NCBI RefSeq assembly: GCF_009761395.1
Contig: NZ_LEKN01000039.1
Location: 22,212-86,211 of the forward strand
Length of the DNA: 64,000 bases
Direction of reading: 5' to 3'
Source of the DNA: Ursidibacter maritimus
Lineage (GTDB): Bacteria; Pseudomonadota; Gammaproteobacteria; Enterobacterales; Pasteurellaceae
Made by a program: the position numbers and the translations under genes. Position 1 is the first letter of the stretch; every line of letters starts with the position of its first letter. Shown piece after piece: positions 9,364 to 19,568 of the stretch. The notes beneath the pieces were generated by a model that did not search any database, had not been told where the DNA came from, and saw only the letters and a program-made list of their open reading frames with translations.

Positions 9364-11133
9364 TTACCTTATTTCTTGAGTTCCGAGCAGTTCTTGGTTT
9401 CCTAATAATTCTGCGAAGAAACCTTGTTTTTCAAGCTCTGTGAATTTGCCTTGCTGAATAATTTGCCCTTGTTTCATTACCCAAATTTCATCACATTGTT
9501 TTAGATCTTCAATACGGTGAGTAATCATTAAGGTTGTTTGTTGCTTACTTAAGTGATGTAATGCAGCTAATACTTGCTGTTCCGATTGCATATCTAAACT
9601 TGCCGTTGGCTCATCAAGCAACAAGAATTGATAAGGGCGAAGTAATGCTCTAGCAATTGCAATACGCTGTGCTTGTCCGCCTGAAATACCCATATTGGCA
9701 TCTTGAATTTCACGTTCCAGACCTAAACGATAAACAAATTCATCAGCCCTAGATAAACGTAGAGCCTCGCTGATTTGATCATCTGTCGCTTGTGGATTAC
9801 CAAGGACAATGTTCTCTCGTAAGCTCCCTTTTATTAACTGTGGATTTTGCCCTACCCACGCCAGTAACGCTCGCCACTGTTTGATGCCTAATTCACGTAA
9901 TTCAACACCATTAATTTTAATACTTCCCTGATAAGGTAAAAAACCAAGTAACATATTCATTAACGAGCTTTTACCAGCACCACTCTGCCCCACCAAAGCG
10001 ATATGTTGTTGAGCCTGAATAGTAAAGTTCAATGGTTCCGTTAAGGCTGTTCCTTGTGGCGAAAAAATTTGGCAATCTACCGCTACAATGTTTAATGGCT
10101 GATCAGGTAATGCAATATTGCCGTTACTTTGTGTAGAAACATCACTTGTTAAAAAAGTTTCAATGCTGTCCGCTGCGCCAATAGCGGCGGCTTTATCGTG
10201 ATAATAAACGCCTAATTCTCTTAATGGTTGGTAAAATTCTGGTGCTAACATCAAGCAAAAAAATCCAATAAACAGGCTCACACCCACATCATAATAGCCA
10301 AAATCTAATTCACCTAAATAGATAAAACCAAAATAAACCGCCATAACCGCAATGGAAATTGCAGTAAAAAATTCCAGTACTGCTGATGAAAGAAATGCCA
10401 TTTTAAGCACATCCATCGTACTAATGCGGAATTCTTCGGTGCGTTTAAATATTTGCTCTGTTTGAGCATCAGCTTGCCCGAAAAGACGAATAGTCTCTAA
10501 TCCCTTTAAACTATCTAGAAACTGCCCACTTAAACGAGAAAGTACACCGATATTACGTTGGTTCGCATCTGCCGCTTTGAAGCCTACTAATGCCATAAAA
10601 ATCGGGAGCAATGGCAATGTGAGAAATAAAATTAAACCTGCAGCCCAATTTAGCGGAAAAACAAAACAAAGAATCACAAGCGGTGTGATCAACGATAAAA
10701 ATTGCTGAGGCAAATAACGAGCATAGAAATTATGAATATTTTCGACTTGCTCTAGCATTAAAGCAGCCCAACTTCCTGCGGGTCTTTGCTGAATAGTCAT
10801 TGGCCCTACTTGAGCCAGTTTGTCTAAAATTTGCTGACGCAAATGGATTCGCAGAGTTTTCCCTGCTTGAAATCCACTCCGCTCACGCAACCAAAACAAC
10901 AATGCCCTACCTATAAAACAAGCCAGTAATAAAGTTAACTCTCCGAAAAAATCAGACGGTGCTTGCTGTTCCATAATCATCTTGTGCAACATTGATGCTA
11001 AAAACCACATCTGCCCCACAACCAGCAATGCACTAAATGTGCCAAATAGTACATTTAAGTACAGCCATTTTTTAACAATTTTTTGTTGTTGTCTGAGCCA
11101 CTTTTGTAGCTGTTTTTGACGCTGCTTATCCAT
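9364..11133 (-). CDS. cydD: Cysteine/glutathione ABC exporter subunit CydD
   Basis: The 589-residue half-transporter has six predicted membrane segments in the first ~320 residues. Its nucleotide-binding domain contains Walker A GQSGAGKSS, signature ISGGQAQR, Walker B FLLLDEPTASLD and switch MITHR. It forms a heterodimer with CydC in the inner membrane that exports thiols for cytochrome bd and c maturation. cydD lies upstream of cydC on the same strand and 48 bases downstream of tamB, so it may be transcribed from tamA-tamB or from a promoter inside the end of tamB. Confidence 0.95.
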   Translation of the reverse strand: MDKQRQKQLQKWLRQQQKIVKKWLYLNVLFGTFSALLVVGQMWFLASMLHKMIMEQQAPSDFFGELTLLLACFIGRALLFWLRERSGFQAGKTLRIHLRQQILDKLAQVGPMTIQQRPAGSWAALMLEQVENIHNFYARYLPQQFLSLITPLVILCFVFPLNWAAGLILFLTLPLLPIFMALVGFKAADANQRNIGVLSRLSGQFLDSLKGLETIRLFGQADAQTEQIFKRTEEFRISTMDVLKMAFLSSAVLEFFTAISIAVMAVYFGFIYLGELDFGYYDVGVSLFIGFFCLMLAPEFYQPLRELGVYYHDKAAAIGAADSIETFLTSDVSTQSNGNIALPDQPLNIVAVDCQIFSPQGTALTEPLNFTIQAQQHIALVGQSGAGKSSLMNMLLGFLPYQGSIKINGVELRELGIKQWRALLAWVGQNPQLIKGSLRENIVLGNPQATDDQISEALRLSRADEFVYRLGLEREIQDANMGISGGQAQRIAIARALLRPYQFLLLDEPTASLDMQSEQQVLAALHHLSKQQTTLMITHRIEDLKQCDEIWVMKQGQIIQQGKFTELEKQGFFAELLGNQELLGTQEIR

Positions 11134-11181
11134 AATTTAAATTATGTTCCTATAAATATTTTACCTTTGAGAGAGTTATAT

Positions 11182-14100
11182 CTAGTCAAATTCAAAACGG
11201 TAAAGTAAATCAACCGCTTGGTTAACGCTCGATACCCATTGTAAATAAAGACTTGGTGCCAAACGATAACGTAAGGTTAATTCCGTTAATGGTGCAAAAA
11301 TACCTACACCATATTTGACTTTAAACTTAGGCGTAAGACTACCACTTACAACCACTTTTGTGTTATCACCAATCCCTGCGGTTGTGACATTAAGATCACT
11401 TATTCCAAATGCACTGCCTACACCGCCAACCACTTTACTGCTTTTTGATAAACTCATTCCTATCAATGCAGCTGCAATTGAGTTACCTGAACCAGCATCA
11501 CCACTTCCTTCTAAACCACGCCCAGTTAGGATATAAGAGAGAATTTGATCTTGCGACATTGAAGGGGTTGAAAATAGTTTTACCTCTGGAGAATCTGCAA
11601 TCCCCGTTACTTTTACGCCTGCAATAATACTCGAATCTTCAATTGCTTCAGGATTGCGAATGGCTTCAATATCTAAGGTTGGCTGAGATGGTAATCCAGT
11701 AAACGAAATTAAGCCTTTACGTACCACTAAATCTTGCCCAAATGAGGCGAAAGTTCCATTTTTCAAATTTACCTGCCCATACAAGCCAAGCCCTTTACTG
11801 CCTTGTCTTACTTTTAGCATCCCATAAAGATCTGTTTTCAATCCGTAGGCATCGAGTCTAACATCATTACCAATGTTGATTGTAATATCTGCTTTCATTG
11901 CCATACCAGAGCCTGTTTGTGGCACGTTTTTAGGTAAAGTAGCAACTTTGTTAGCGAGTTTATTTCTAACAGAGCCATCCATAATCACTTCGTCTGGACT
12001 TACACTTACCGCACTCTCTGGTAATTCTTCCACTTCAATCCTTGCCCAAGGAATATCAACATTACCACTCAAAACAAGCTCTTTCGGGGTGGCTTTGACT
12101 TCAATATTTGGACTAACATCTACTTTTGCGATACTTGGAATATCAAGTCGGAACTTATCCGCTTTAGCCGTCACACGCGTATGCCACGCATCAAGTTTCT
12201 TCCAATTTGCATCACCTTCTAACAGCAAGTTACTTTCTTTAGTTTGAACATTACCTTTTAAGGTTGAAGATGCACCATTGAAATTTAAAGCTAAATTTCC
12301 ACCTGTGACATCAAACGGCATCATCGCAGAACGAGCGTTCAATCCTGTTAAATTCAAATTCCCATATAACAATGGTGATAATGCATTACCACCCAGTGTT
12401 AAATTGGCATTAATATCGCCTGTTACCGTTTCACCGTTGGTCAAAAGAGGTTTGATTAAAGATAAATTAAGTTGTTCAATATTGATTTTCCCTGATAAAG
12501 CACGAGCATTAGCAATATCTTTCATCAATAATTCACTATAAATACGCCCATTATTTTCAATTTTAATATCCGTATTAAGCTTTAAATTATTATCAGATAA
12601 ATTTGCCACAATTTTCACTGGTGATAAGGTAATTGGGAAAGTACGATAATCTATTTTTTGACTAAATTTCACCGCATTAGATGTTAATTCCACATTTACC
12701 TGTGGTGCTTTATTCGTAAACCAAGCCGCATCACCTTTTGCAGCGACAATACCTGAAATTTGACTCTCTTTTTCTAAAAATTCCTGCAATGTCGCTAGGT
12801 CAAATTGCTTAATTTCAAAAGGCACTTTCCCTTCTTTACCTGCTTGGAAGCGTTGTGGGAAACAAATATTAACTTTAGCATTATGCCAACAATGAGCAGA
12901 AATATCTGCTTGAATTTTGCGATTATCGTAGCTAATTTGTAACGCTTTATCGTTCTTCCATTCCCCCACAGGAGATTGAATTGCAATATTCGCTAATTGT
13001 CCCTGCCACTGTTGTGTCGAACGATCAAATTTACCTGTTAGCTGTAATGCTGCACCAACAGGTTCACCCTTAGCGGTCAGTTTTAGACTATGATTTGCTT
13101 CACTACCATTTGCAACTAACGTTGCATCATCAATACGAATATCGCCTTGTTTAAAACCTCGTAAACCAATCTCAACATCGCCTTGAATTGTTTTCTCAGT
13201 GGTAATTTTTCCTTTGGCAGTCAAATGTTGTAAGCCGAATTGCTCGTAACTCACATTATTGGCGGTTAAATCTAAATTTAGCTCTGGCTCTGTTACTTTA
13301 CCTTGTAATTTGACATTACCATTCACACTCGCTTTTAAATTTGGCACCAAACCTTGTAAACTAGGGGCCTTAATCTCGGCAATAAAATCTGATTTTTCGC
13401 CTAATATACCTTTTAACGCAATGTTATTCTCACCATAAACTAGCGTTGCATTAGGGACATTTAACAACGTTTGGCTATCTGATTTGAGTTCGCCTTTTAG
13501 CTGTAAATTCTTTTGAAAGAGATTACCTTGCATATCAATATCAGATACATTTACAGCCCATTCATCGCCTTTCTCACCTCTTGCAGCATAACCTGATGAC
13601 TCAAGATTACCTGATAATACAGCCGCCCATTCAGGTAATAATGCTTTGGTATTGATACCATTAACATTAAGTTTCGATTGCCATTCAACCCCATTAGACC
13701 AATCCACTTTGCCATTCAAATTAGCCTTGCCTTGTAAAGCATTAAGATTGAGATCTTGCAAAGTAAATTCCGTTAATCCCCCCTTACCTTTCAAAGCAAG
13801 ATCGCCTGCTGGTAACTTCATCCCACTCATTGCTAGGCTAGTTTCTAGTTGGTAATCCAATAAATCTCCAGACAATAACAGTGCTACATTCTTAAGTTTT
13901 AAAGGATCCACGCCTTTCTCTTGAATAAACGGATAATTCACTTGTTCGCTTTGGATCTGTAATTGTAAAGGTGTTTTCGGTTCTGCCAATTTCACAAATC
14001 CATTGATTTTGGCATTGACTGCACCTTCCGTTTGAATATCAAGTTCTGTTTTACCAAATAACTCACCTGACACCGTTGCATTAACTTGACTTGCTGGTAA

Positions 14101-15120
14101 ACCATACTCTTTTAATACTGGAGAATTTGCATTAAGTTGCCAATCAAGCGGGTAGTTTTCTGATAAAGTTAACAATCCTTTGCCCGAAATATTTCCTTTA
14201 TCCGTTTTTACCGAGAGTGTTGTTAAATTTATAGAAGAACTATCTGATTTAGCAACAAGCTCAACTTCCGAGATATGAACTAACGAAGTAGGCTCTTGCA
14301 TCTTGCCATCAAGATCTTGTGTTTTTTGCTGAATATGAATATCTTCTGCTTTAAACTCAGGAATGTTTAGATCAATCGGTAATTGAATGGGATCTAATTT
14401 GGTTAATAACGGTTGAGAGACTTTCTGCTTAATCTCTTGCCAATTAACAGGTTGCGTTGGTTCATTCTCTTTTTTAGTATTCTTTTGCTCAGAACTCACC
14501 GCTTGTTGTGCTGGCAATGAAAGTGCTAGTCCTTTTACTAATGTTGGAGAAAGTGTCAAATTTGAGCCTTCACCACTAAGCCCTGAATGGAAATGATCCA
14601 GTGTAATATCCATGTCATCGACTTTAACTTGTACATTATCCAAAGTCATTTGTTTCAATGAAACTGGAATAGGTAGCTCAATCTTACCCAGAGGCTCACT
14701 TTCTTTAGGTTGGGAAGCGGGGAGTTTACTTGTATCAATTGCAATGACGGCATTTTTAACAGCGAGATTTTCTAAACACGCTTTTCTCTCTAGCAAACAG
14801 TTCAAACCGATATGTAAATCAGCTTGCCCTAATTGCACGTCTACGCCATCGATTTGGTAATGCGCGTCAGATAAACGTAAACCTTCCTGCAACGAGCCTT
14901 CTACTTTACTAAAGGATAATCCTTGGAGCTGTTTGGCAACGAAATCCAATGCCATTTGTTGACCTTTTCCCGTTGCTAAAAATGCCACTGGAATCGCAAT
15001 AATCAGAAACAAAATAACAAAAAGCCAAGCGAAAATTCGACATTTACGCTTTTTAGGCTGATGTTCTACATTTTCTGTCTGTTCTGCCACATCGGGCTTT
15101 TCAAGTTTTTTCTCGTCCAT
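11182..15120 (-). CDS. tamB: Translocation and assembly module protein TamB
   Basis: The 1312-residue protein has one N-terminal membrane anchor (about residues 29-50, after a charged lysine-rich cytoplasmic start). It is otherwise one very long repetitive beta-strand-rich stretch, as in AsmA-like bridge proteins. The C-terminal ~350 residues form the DUF490/TamB domain, with the segment GLYGQVNLKNGTFASFGQDL and a terminal RFEFD. TamB spans the periplasm and works with TamA in outer-membrane protein insertion and in phospholipid transport to the outer membrane. tamA lies 13 bases upstream on the same strand. The frame is intact over almost 4 kb. Confidence 0.95.
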   Translation of the reverse strand: MDEKKLEKPDVAEQTENVEHQPKKRKCRIFAWLFVILFLIIAIPVAFLATGKGQQMALDFVAKQLQGLSFSKVEGSLQEGLRLSDAHYQIDGVDVQLGQADLHIGLNCLLERKACLENLAVKNAVIAIDTSKLPASQPKESEPLGKIELPIPVSLKQMTLDNVQVKVDDMDITLDHFHSGLSGEGSNLTLSPTLVKGLALSLPAQQAVSSEQKNTKKENEPTQPVNWQEIKQKVSQPLLTKLDPIQLPIDLNIPEFKAEDIHIQQKTQDLDGKMQEPTSLVHISEVELVAKSDSSSINLTTLSVKTDKGNISGKGLLTLSENYPLDWQLNANSPVLKEYGLPASQVNATVSGELFGKTELDIQTEGAVNAKINGFVKLAEPKTPLQLQIQSEQVNYPFIQEKGVDPLKLKNVALLLSGDLLDYQLETSLAMSGMKLPAGDLALKGKGGLTEFTLQDLNLNALQGKANLNGKVDWSNGVEWQSKLNVNGINTKALLPEWAAVLSGNLESSGYAARGEKGDEWAVNVSDIDMQGNLFQKNLQLKGELKSDSQTLLNVPNATLVYGENNIALKGILGEKSDFIAEIKAPSLQGLVPNLKASVNGNVKLQGKVTEPELNLDLTANNVSYEQFGLQHLTAKGKITTEKTIQGDVEIGLRGFKQGDIRIDDATLVANGSEANHSLKLTAKGEPVGAALQLTGKFDRSTQQWQGQLANIAIQSPVGEWKNDKALQISYDNRKIQADISAHCWHNAKVNICFPQRFQAGKEGKVPFEIKQFDLATLQEFLEKESQISGIVAAKGDAAWFTNKAPQVNVELTSNAVKFSQKIDYRTFPITLSPVKIVANLSDNNLKLNTDIKIENNGRIYSELLMKDIANARALSGKINIEQLNLSLIKPLLTNGETVTGDINANLTLGGNALSPLLYGNLNLTGLNARSAMMPFDVTGGNLALNFNGASSTLKGNVQTKESNLLLEGDANWKKLDAWHTRVTAKADKFRLDIPSIAKVDVSPNIEVKATPKELVLSGNVDIPWARIEVEELPESAVSVSPDEVIMDGSVRNKLANKVATLPKNVPQTGSGMAMKADITINIGNDVRLDAYGLKTDLYGMLKVRQGSKGLGLYGQVNLKNGTFASFGQDLVVRKGLISFTGLPSQPTLDIEAIRNPEAIEDSSIIAGVKVTGIADSPEVKLFSTPSMSQDQILSYILTGRGLEGSGDAGSGNSIAAALIGMSLSKSSKVVGGVGSAFGISDLNVTTAGIGDNTKVVVSGSLTPKFKVKYGVGIFAPLTELTLRYRLAPSLYLQWVSSVNQAVDLLYRFEFD

Positions 15121-15133
15121 CTTGTTTTAATTC

Positions 15134-16870
15134 TTAAAGTTCTGAACCTAACCCAATATAAAATTGAATACCTTTTTGATTGTTAGGTGATCTGACTGGC
15201 GTTGCAATATCTAGCTTAATCGCTCCGATTGGTGATGCCCAACGAACTCCTACGCCTACACCTGAATGTAACTCTTTTCCCTTATAGCGTCGAGCCGCAA
15301 GCCCTGTATCATAAAAAGCGGCAGCCCACCAATTCGAATAAACTTGGTATTGATATTCTGCACTGGCTGTCATTAAATGCGAAGCCCCTGTCAATTTACC
15401 CTTCTCATCTCTAGGTGAAATATCTTTATAGCCGAAGCCTCGAACACTCATATCCCCCCCTGCAAAATAACGTAATGTAGGTGTAATACGCTTAAATTCA
15501 CTGGCATTTAAATAGCCCACTTCAGCCCGAAGGTAAAAACGATGGTTTAAAAAATAGGTTCTGACCCACGCTGTTGAGGCTTTTGCGCTGTAAAAATTCA
15601 CATCAGAACCCCACATTTTACTTCCCCAATTTAGTGTTACTTTTTGTGAATCACCCCAAAGCGGAAAACGATTTCCATCACTACGAGTGCGATTCAACGA
15701 TGCCGTTGGATAAAGCAATAATGTTTTAATTTTGGGCTGACTAGCTTGCTCAAAAGCGTCATAACGAGCTTTTAACCCCAAGGAAAAAGCCCAACCTGTT
15801 TCGTGGTTCCAAAAGCGTTGAAAACCTAAATGTGCCCCTGTGAATTTGGTGTCGTTCTGATCTTCACGTTCCAAACCACCTGAAAATTGATAGAAGTAAT
15901 TGATAGGATGAGTTTTAATCGGGATCTTATACCCAAACTCAAAAGATTGCTCTGGCTTAGAAATATAGGTATTACTTTCTATACTATGCCCACGATCATT
16001 GATCCAAGGCTTTTTCCAATTAAGCTGTAAGCGGGGACCAATGTCCGTGACATACCCAATCCCGATTTCTACATCATTTTTCTTGCGTGGTTGTAGCAAC
16101 ACATTTAAATCTACGGTTTTATCCGTTTCGTGAATTTCTGGTTCGACCAACACAGAAGTAAACCAGTTACTTGATGAGAAATCACTGGATAGTTTAGAAA
16201 GATCTGTTAAATGGTAGTAATCTCCCGATTTAATACGAAGAATATTCTCCAAATAATCTTGGCGGATTTGGCTATTCACAAAGGCAATATTGCCATATTT
16301 ATAGCGCATTCCACTGTCATAACTTAAACGCCAATCTGCCGTATGCTCTTTTGGGTAAACTTCCAAACGATGCACCTGCCATTGTCCATCAAAATAGCCA
16401 CGAGCTTGTGCTAATTTCTCTACACCACTTTTAAAATTTTCGTAAGTTTGGTGATTTAGAATAGTATTTTGGGCTGGAATTGATTTTTTGAGATTTTCAA
16501 AATCACTATCTTCTGCCGCCATTCCTGTAATTTCAACATCGCGCTCATCAAGCTTTACAGGTTTATCTAACTGCACTTGCAACTTTAAGAGATCTTTTTG
16601 CGGATTAGGACGTGGCGTTAAACTAAAATGGTACTGGGTATTATAATATCCCAATGCTCTCAATGCTTTATCAACAGTTTGCTGAACACGATGTTGATAA
16701 CGCTCAGATCCATCGGCTTCATCATTGCTTAACTGTGATAAATAGATACGCACATTGGTGTAAAGATCTTTGTCTTTAATACCTTCCACACGTAATAAAA
16801 CAGTTTGCTCTGCTTGAGCTGCTAATGTTATCAACGTCAATAATGCAAAAAGAGAGAGTTTTGTTTTCAT
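15134..16870 (-). CDS. tamA: Translocation and assembly module outer-membrane protein TamA
   Basis: The 578-residue Omp85-family protein has a signal peptide (1-20, ending AQA). Three POTRA domains span about 21-265, and a C-terminal 16-strand beta-barrel follows. The barrel contains the Omp85 lid-lock-like segment YFAGGDMSVRGFGYKD (the VRGF motif) and ends in an aromatic/hydrophobic strand (IQFYIGLGSEL). TamA is the outer-membrane half of the TAM complex, and tamB follows immediately. The length matches E. coli TamA (577). Confidence 0.95.
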   Translation of the reverse strand: MKTKLSLFALLTLITLAAQAEQTVLLRVEGIKDKDLYTNVRIYLSQLSNDEADGSERYQHRVQQTVDKALRALGYYNTQYHFSLTPRPNPQKDLLKLQVQLDKPVKLDERDVEITGMAAEDSDFENLKKSIPAQNTILNHQTYENFKSGVEKLAQARGYFDGQWQVHRLEVYPKEHTADWRLSYDSGMRYKYGNIAFVNSQIRQDYLENILRIKSGDYYHLTDLSKLSSDFSSSNWFTSVLVEPEIHETDKTVDLNVLLQPRKKNDVEIGIGYVTDIGPRLQLNWKKPWINDRGHSIESNTYISKPEQSFEFGYKIPIKTHPINYFYQFSGGLEREDQNDTKFTGAHLGFQRFWNHETGWAFSLGLKARYDAFEQASQPKIKTLLLYPTASLNRTRSDGNRFPLWGDSQKVTLNWGSKMWGSDVNFYSAKASTAWVRTYFLNHRFYLRAEVGYLNASEFKRITPTLRYFAGGDMSVRGFGYKDISPRDEKGKLTGASHLMTASAEYQYQVYSNWWAAAFYDTGLAARRYKGKELHSGVGVGVRWASPIGAIKLDIATPVRSPNNQKGIQFYIGLGSEL

Positions 16871-16927
16871 TATATTGGCTCTTATCTCACTAATTTGGTA
16901 AAAATTTCCTTAAATCTGACCGCTTAT

Positions 16928-17776
16928 TTATTCTCTAGGTAGCCCACGCAATAATGGAACTGTATTAAATGGCGGTACAGAACTCAATGCAGGCTCTATG
17001 ACAAACTGAATACTGAATGGTTTCACAGGTTCAATTTTCTCATCACGCCATAAGCTACTCAAGCTCACTAATTGAATATCATCGGGTAAATTTGATAATC
17101 CCGTTTCTAATACGGCAATAGAATGTTTTCTAGGGTGGCCTATCATTATTGCAGTACCATTTTTTCTCGCATACGAAATCGCTTGTTGAAATTGCTTTTT
17201 CACATCTTCAAGCGCATCGCTATCATCTAAAAAAATATGACGCTCTAATGCTTTAATACCAAACTCTTTTGCCACCTTTGCAGCGACACTATTCCCTGCA
17301 GTTTTACTATCAAGGAAAAATAGCTGTTGAGCAGACAAGGCTTTCATTAGGTGTTGCATTGTTTGTCGATCTGTTGTGGCTTTACTTCCCATATGATTAT
17401 TTAAACCAATCGCATAAGGAACTTGCATTCGAGCAGATTCAACTAAACGAGCAACTTTATCTTCTCCCATCCCCACAAATAACGCGCCAGCTTCAATTAA
17501 CTGCGCACTATTCTGTGGCTGCATTGGTAAATGAATGAGAATATCCCTTTTTTGTTCATAAGCCTTATTTGCTCTTGCGGTGGCATAAGGCGCAACAGGA
17601 ATAATCGCTACACTGACCTCTTTAGGTAAATTATAAATTGCATCATCTTCTCTTGCTCGATAACCGATATCATCAATTACAATAGCTAATTTCCCCGCTA
17701 CAGCAAGCGGTGAGATCGACACAAAAATTTGCAAAACAATAGCAATAACAAACCGCTTATATTTCATCATTTGCAT
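16928..17776 (-). CDS. yibQ: Divergent polysaccharide deacetylase family protein (YibQ-like)
   Basis: The 282-residue protein has a hydrophobic signal sequence (about 1-27, ending AVAG). A DUF610/divergent polysaccharide deacetylase domain follows, with the conserved AIVIDDIGY segment at the start of the domain, HLPMQP, and GLNNHMGSKAT. The fold is that of NodB-like deacetylases, but the catalytic activity of this divergent subfamily is unproven. It sits one base after envC, the usual arrangement in gammaproteobacteria, which suggests a periplasmic role linked to the cell wall. Confidence 0.88.
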   Translation of the reverse strand: MQMMKYKRFVIAIVLQIFVSISPLAVAGKLAIVIDDIGYRAREDDAIYNLPKEVSVAIIPVAPYATARANKAYEQKRDILIHLPMQPQNSAQLIEAGALFVGMGEDKVARLVESARMQVPYAIGLNNHMGSKATTDRQTMQHLMKALSAQQLFFLDSKTAGNSVAAKVAKEFGIKALERHIFLDDSDALEDVKKQFQQAISYARKNGTAIMIGHPRKHSIAVLETGLSNLPDDIQLVSLSSLWRDEKIEPVKPFSIQFVIEPALSSVPPFNTVPLLRGLPRE

Positions 17777-17777
17777 A

Positions 17778-18968
17778 CTAACGAACCCAATTCAATGGAT
17801 TAACTGCAACGCCCTTACGGCGAATAGCAAAATAGAGTGCTGAGCGATTTTGCCCTCCAGAATTACCTGCATAGGCAATAGTTTGACCAGCCTGAACCCT
17901 TGCTCCTTTTTTCACTGCAATAGATTGATTGTAACCATAGAAAGACATATCGCCTTTACCGTGATCAATTGCAACTAGCTGTCCATAGCCCTCAAGCCAG
18001 CTCGCTAAAGCAACTTTACCGCCCGCAATCGCTTTCACTGGCGCACCTGATTTGGCTTCAATCACAATCGCATCCCATTTAAGTTCACCCATTTGAGTCG
18101 AACCAAAACGATTTAAGATTTTACCTGTCAAAGGCATTGCATATTTGCCTGACAACCCTGAACCCGCACGGACTTGCTGTTTTTCTTCTTCCGTCGCTTG
18201 ACGTTTCTCCTCAGTATTTTTTTTCTGCTCTAATTTAGCAATTTCTTGTTTTTCTACCTGCTCAGATTCTCTCATAGCTTGTGTAATCTGACGGCGTAAA
18301 GCTGCTTCATTATTTTTCAATGCATCTAAACGACTTTGGTCTTGTTCCAGAGTCTTATCAATTGAACGAATCGTACTTTCACGCTGATTTTTAACTTTTT
18401 GTAGCTCTTTTTCTTGCTTTTTCTGTTCTGAAAGCTGATTTTGTTGCCCAGACTGCTGTTTTTTTAATTCGTCTCGACGAAGTTTTAACTCTTCTTGGGT
18501 TTGGCGTAATTCATGAATGGCATCAATACGAATTTGGTTCATATGCTCATAATATGCGCTCATTCTATCTGCATTCTTAGCTTCTTCCGATAATAAACGT
18601 TCTAAAATAGAAGGGTGAATGCCTGAGCGATATGCAGAATCTAGTTGCTCCTTCAGTTTCTCCTTCTGCTCAATTTCTTGCTTTTCTAAACGTTTAATTT
18701 CTTGTTCAGTATGGCGAATAATTTGTCGGATTTCAGATAAGTTCGTTTCAATCTGTTTTAATTGAGTATTGACATTACTGATCTGAATTTCCTGATTTTT
18801 TAGAGTCGATTGAAGTGAATCTCGCTTCTGTTTTTGTTCTCTGATTTTAGCTTGTTGTTGATTAATTTTTTGCTGAATTTGGGAAAGCTCATTAGCAACT
18901 GAAGGATTAATTACCCCCAAATAGCCTACAATGAAAAGAATAAAATAGAATGGTTTTATTGACTTCAC
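17778..18968 (-). CDS. envC: Murein hydrolase activator EnvC
   Basis: The 396-residue protein has a signal peptide of about 25 residues and a long coiled coil (about 26-265, very rich in Gln, Lys and Glu). A C-terminal LytM/M23 domain spans about 285-396. In this domain the metal-binding HxH signature of active M23 peptidases is replaced by HGKGDMSFYGYNQ, as in E. coli EnvC, so it should be an inactive peptidase that activates the amidases AmiA/AmiB at the septum. The end FAIRRKGVAVNPLNW is diagnostic. It is the first gene of an envC-yibQ operon; upstream lies an IS relic. Confidence 0.93.
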   Translation of the reverse strand: MKSIKPFYFILFIVGYLGVINPSVANELSQIQQKINQQQAKIREQKQKRDSLQSTLKNQEIQISNVNTQLKQIETNLSEIRQIIRHTEQEIKRLEKQEIEQKEKLKEQLDSAYRSGIHPSILERLLSEEAKNADRMSAYYEHMNQIRIDAIHELRQTQEELKLRRDELKKQQSGQQNQLSEQKKQEKELQKVKNQRESTIRSIDKTLEQDQSRLDALKNNEAALRRQITQAMRESEQVEKQEIAKLEQKKNTEEKRQATEEEKQQVRAGSGLSGKYAMPLTGKILNRFGSTQMGELKWDAIVIEAKSGAPVKAIAGGKVALASWLEGYGQLVAIDHGKGDMSFYGYNQSIAVKKGARVQAGQTIAYAGNSGGQNRSALYFAIRRKGVAVNPLNWVR

Positions 18969-19056
18969 GAATCTAATACCCTAATTATCCGATAAATTGG
19001 CTATTCTAATCACTTACATCAAAAAAGACTATTATTTTAGGAAAATTAACTGTAGA

Positions 19057-19310
19057 AGGCCAAACTTAATCTGGCAGCCTACCGTTTAAACTTACAATGC
19101 CTGTCAGATTAATTTTAGCTTAAATTATTTTCCGCACAAATTCGTTTTCGATCTAGCAATGTCCCCATCTCTCTTCTTCCACAACACCTTTTCGATGACA
19201 TTCAGAAGTGAGAAGTCGAAAATAAAGCTCATTGAGTGTTGGATGTGACTTATAAAGTATATGAATTTGCAGTCAGCGATGAGTAGGGAGAAGAACATTT
19301 AGCCATATAG
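19057..19310 (-). pseudogene. Relic of an IS481-type transposase gene (C-terminal end only)
   Basis: Read on the minus strand, 19186-19115 encodes CCGRREMGTLLDRKR followed by ICAENNLS and a stop. This matches the C-terminal tail of IS481-family integrase-core transposases, whose typical form is MCCGRTPMxTLLDGKxIWxEKNL. The weaker segment LYKSHPTLNEL about 80 bases further upstream is also compatible. Beyond the stop, the sequence at 19057-19110 matches, base for base over most of its length, the terminal region of a second relic at 42425-42470, including the end AATCTGGCAG/AATCTGACAG. The N-terminal two thirds are missing or unrecognisable. The relic occupies much of the 600-base envC-cobB gap. 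Confidence 0.7.
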
Positions 19311-19370
19311 TATATTGAGATAACTTACACCATATACTAATGAGAGTACTAAATTAGCAAAGACTTGTTT

Positions 19371-19387
19371 ACGACACTATTTGTCGC
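19371..19387. promoter_or_regulatory. Palindromic operator candidate upstream of the sirtuin genes
   Basis: CGACA-CTATT-TGTCG (19372-19386) is an inverted repeat about 180 bases before the cobB start. A nearly identical element, GCGACA-CTAAT-TGTCGC, lies at 21293-21309 before the nucleotidase-phosphatase pair, and similarity continues about 25 bases downstream in both (TTATTATGTTATT versus CATTATATTATT). Two matching copies before two neighbouring transcription units suggest one regulator. The regulator is not identified in the window. Confidence 0.5.
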
Positions 19388-19568
19388 AATTAGCTTTATT
19401 ATGTTATTGCAAGCGGAAATAACGGGAATATAAAAATGAAAACCTATTTTCAGACTGAAATCATTAAAGCTATTTTTTAGCAGCCTAATTCAAGGAGAAG
19501 ATATCGAACGCAAGCTAATGCAACAACCTGAATGAGTGAATTTATATCAAGAAAAATAGGAGTAAATT

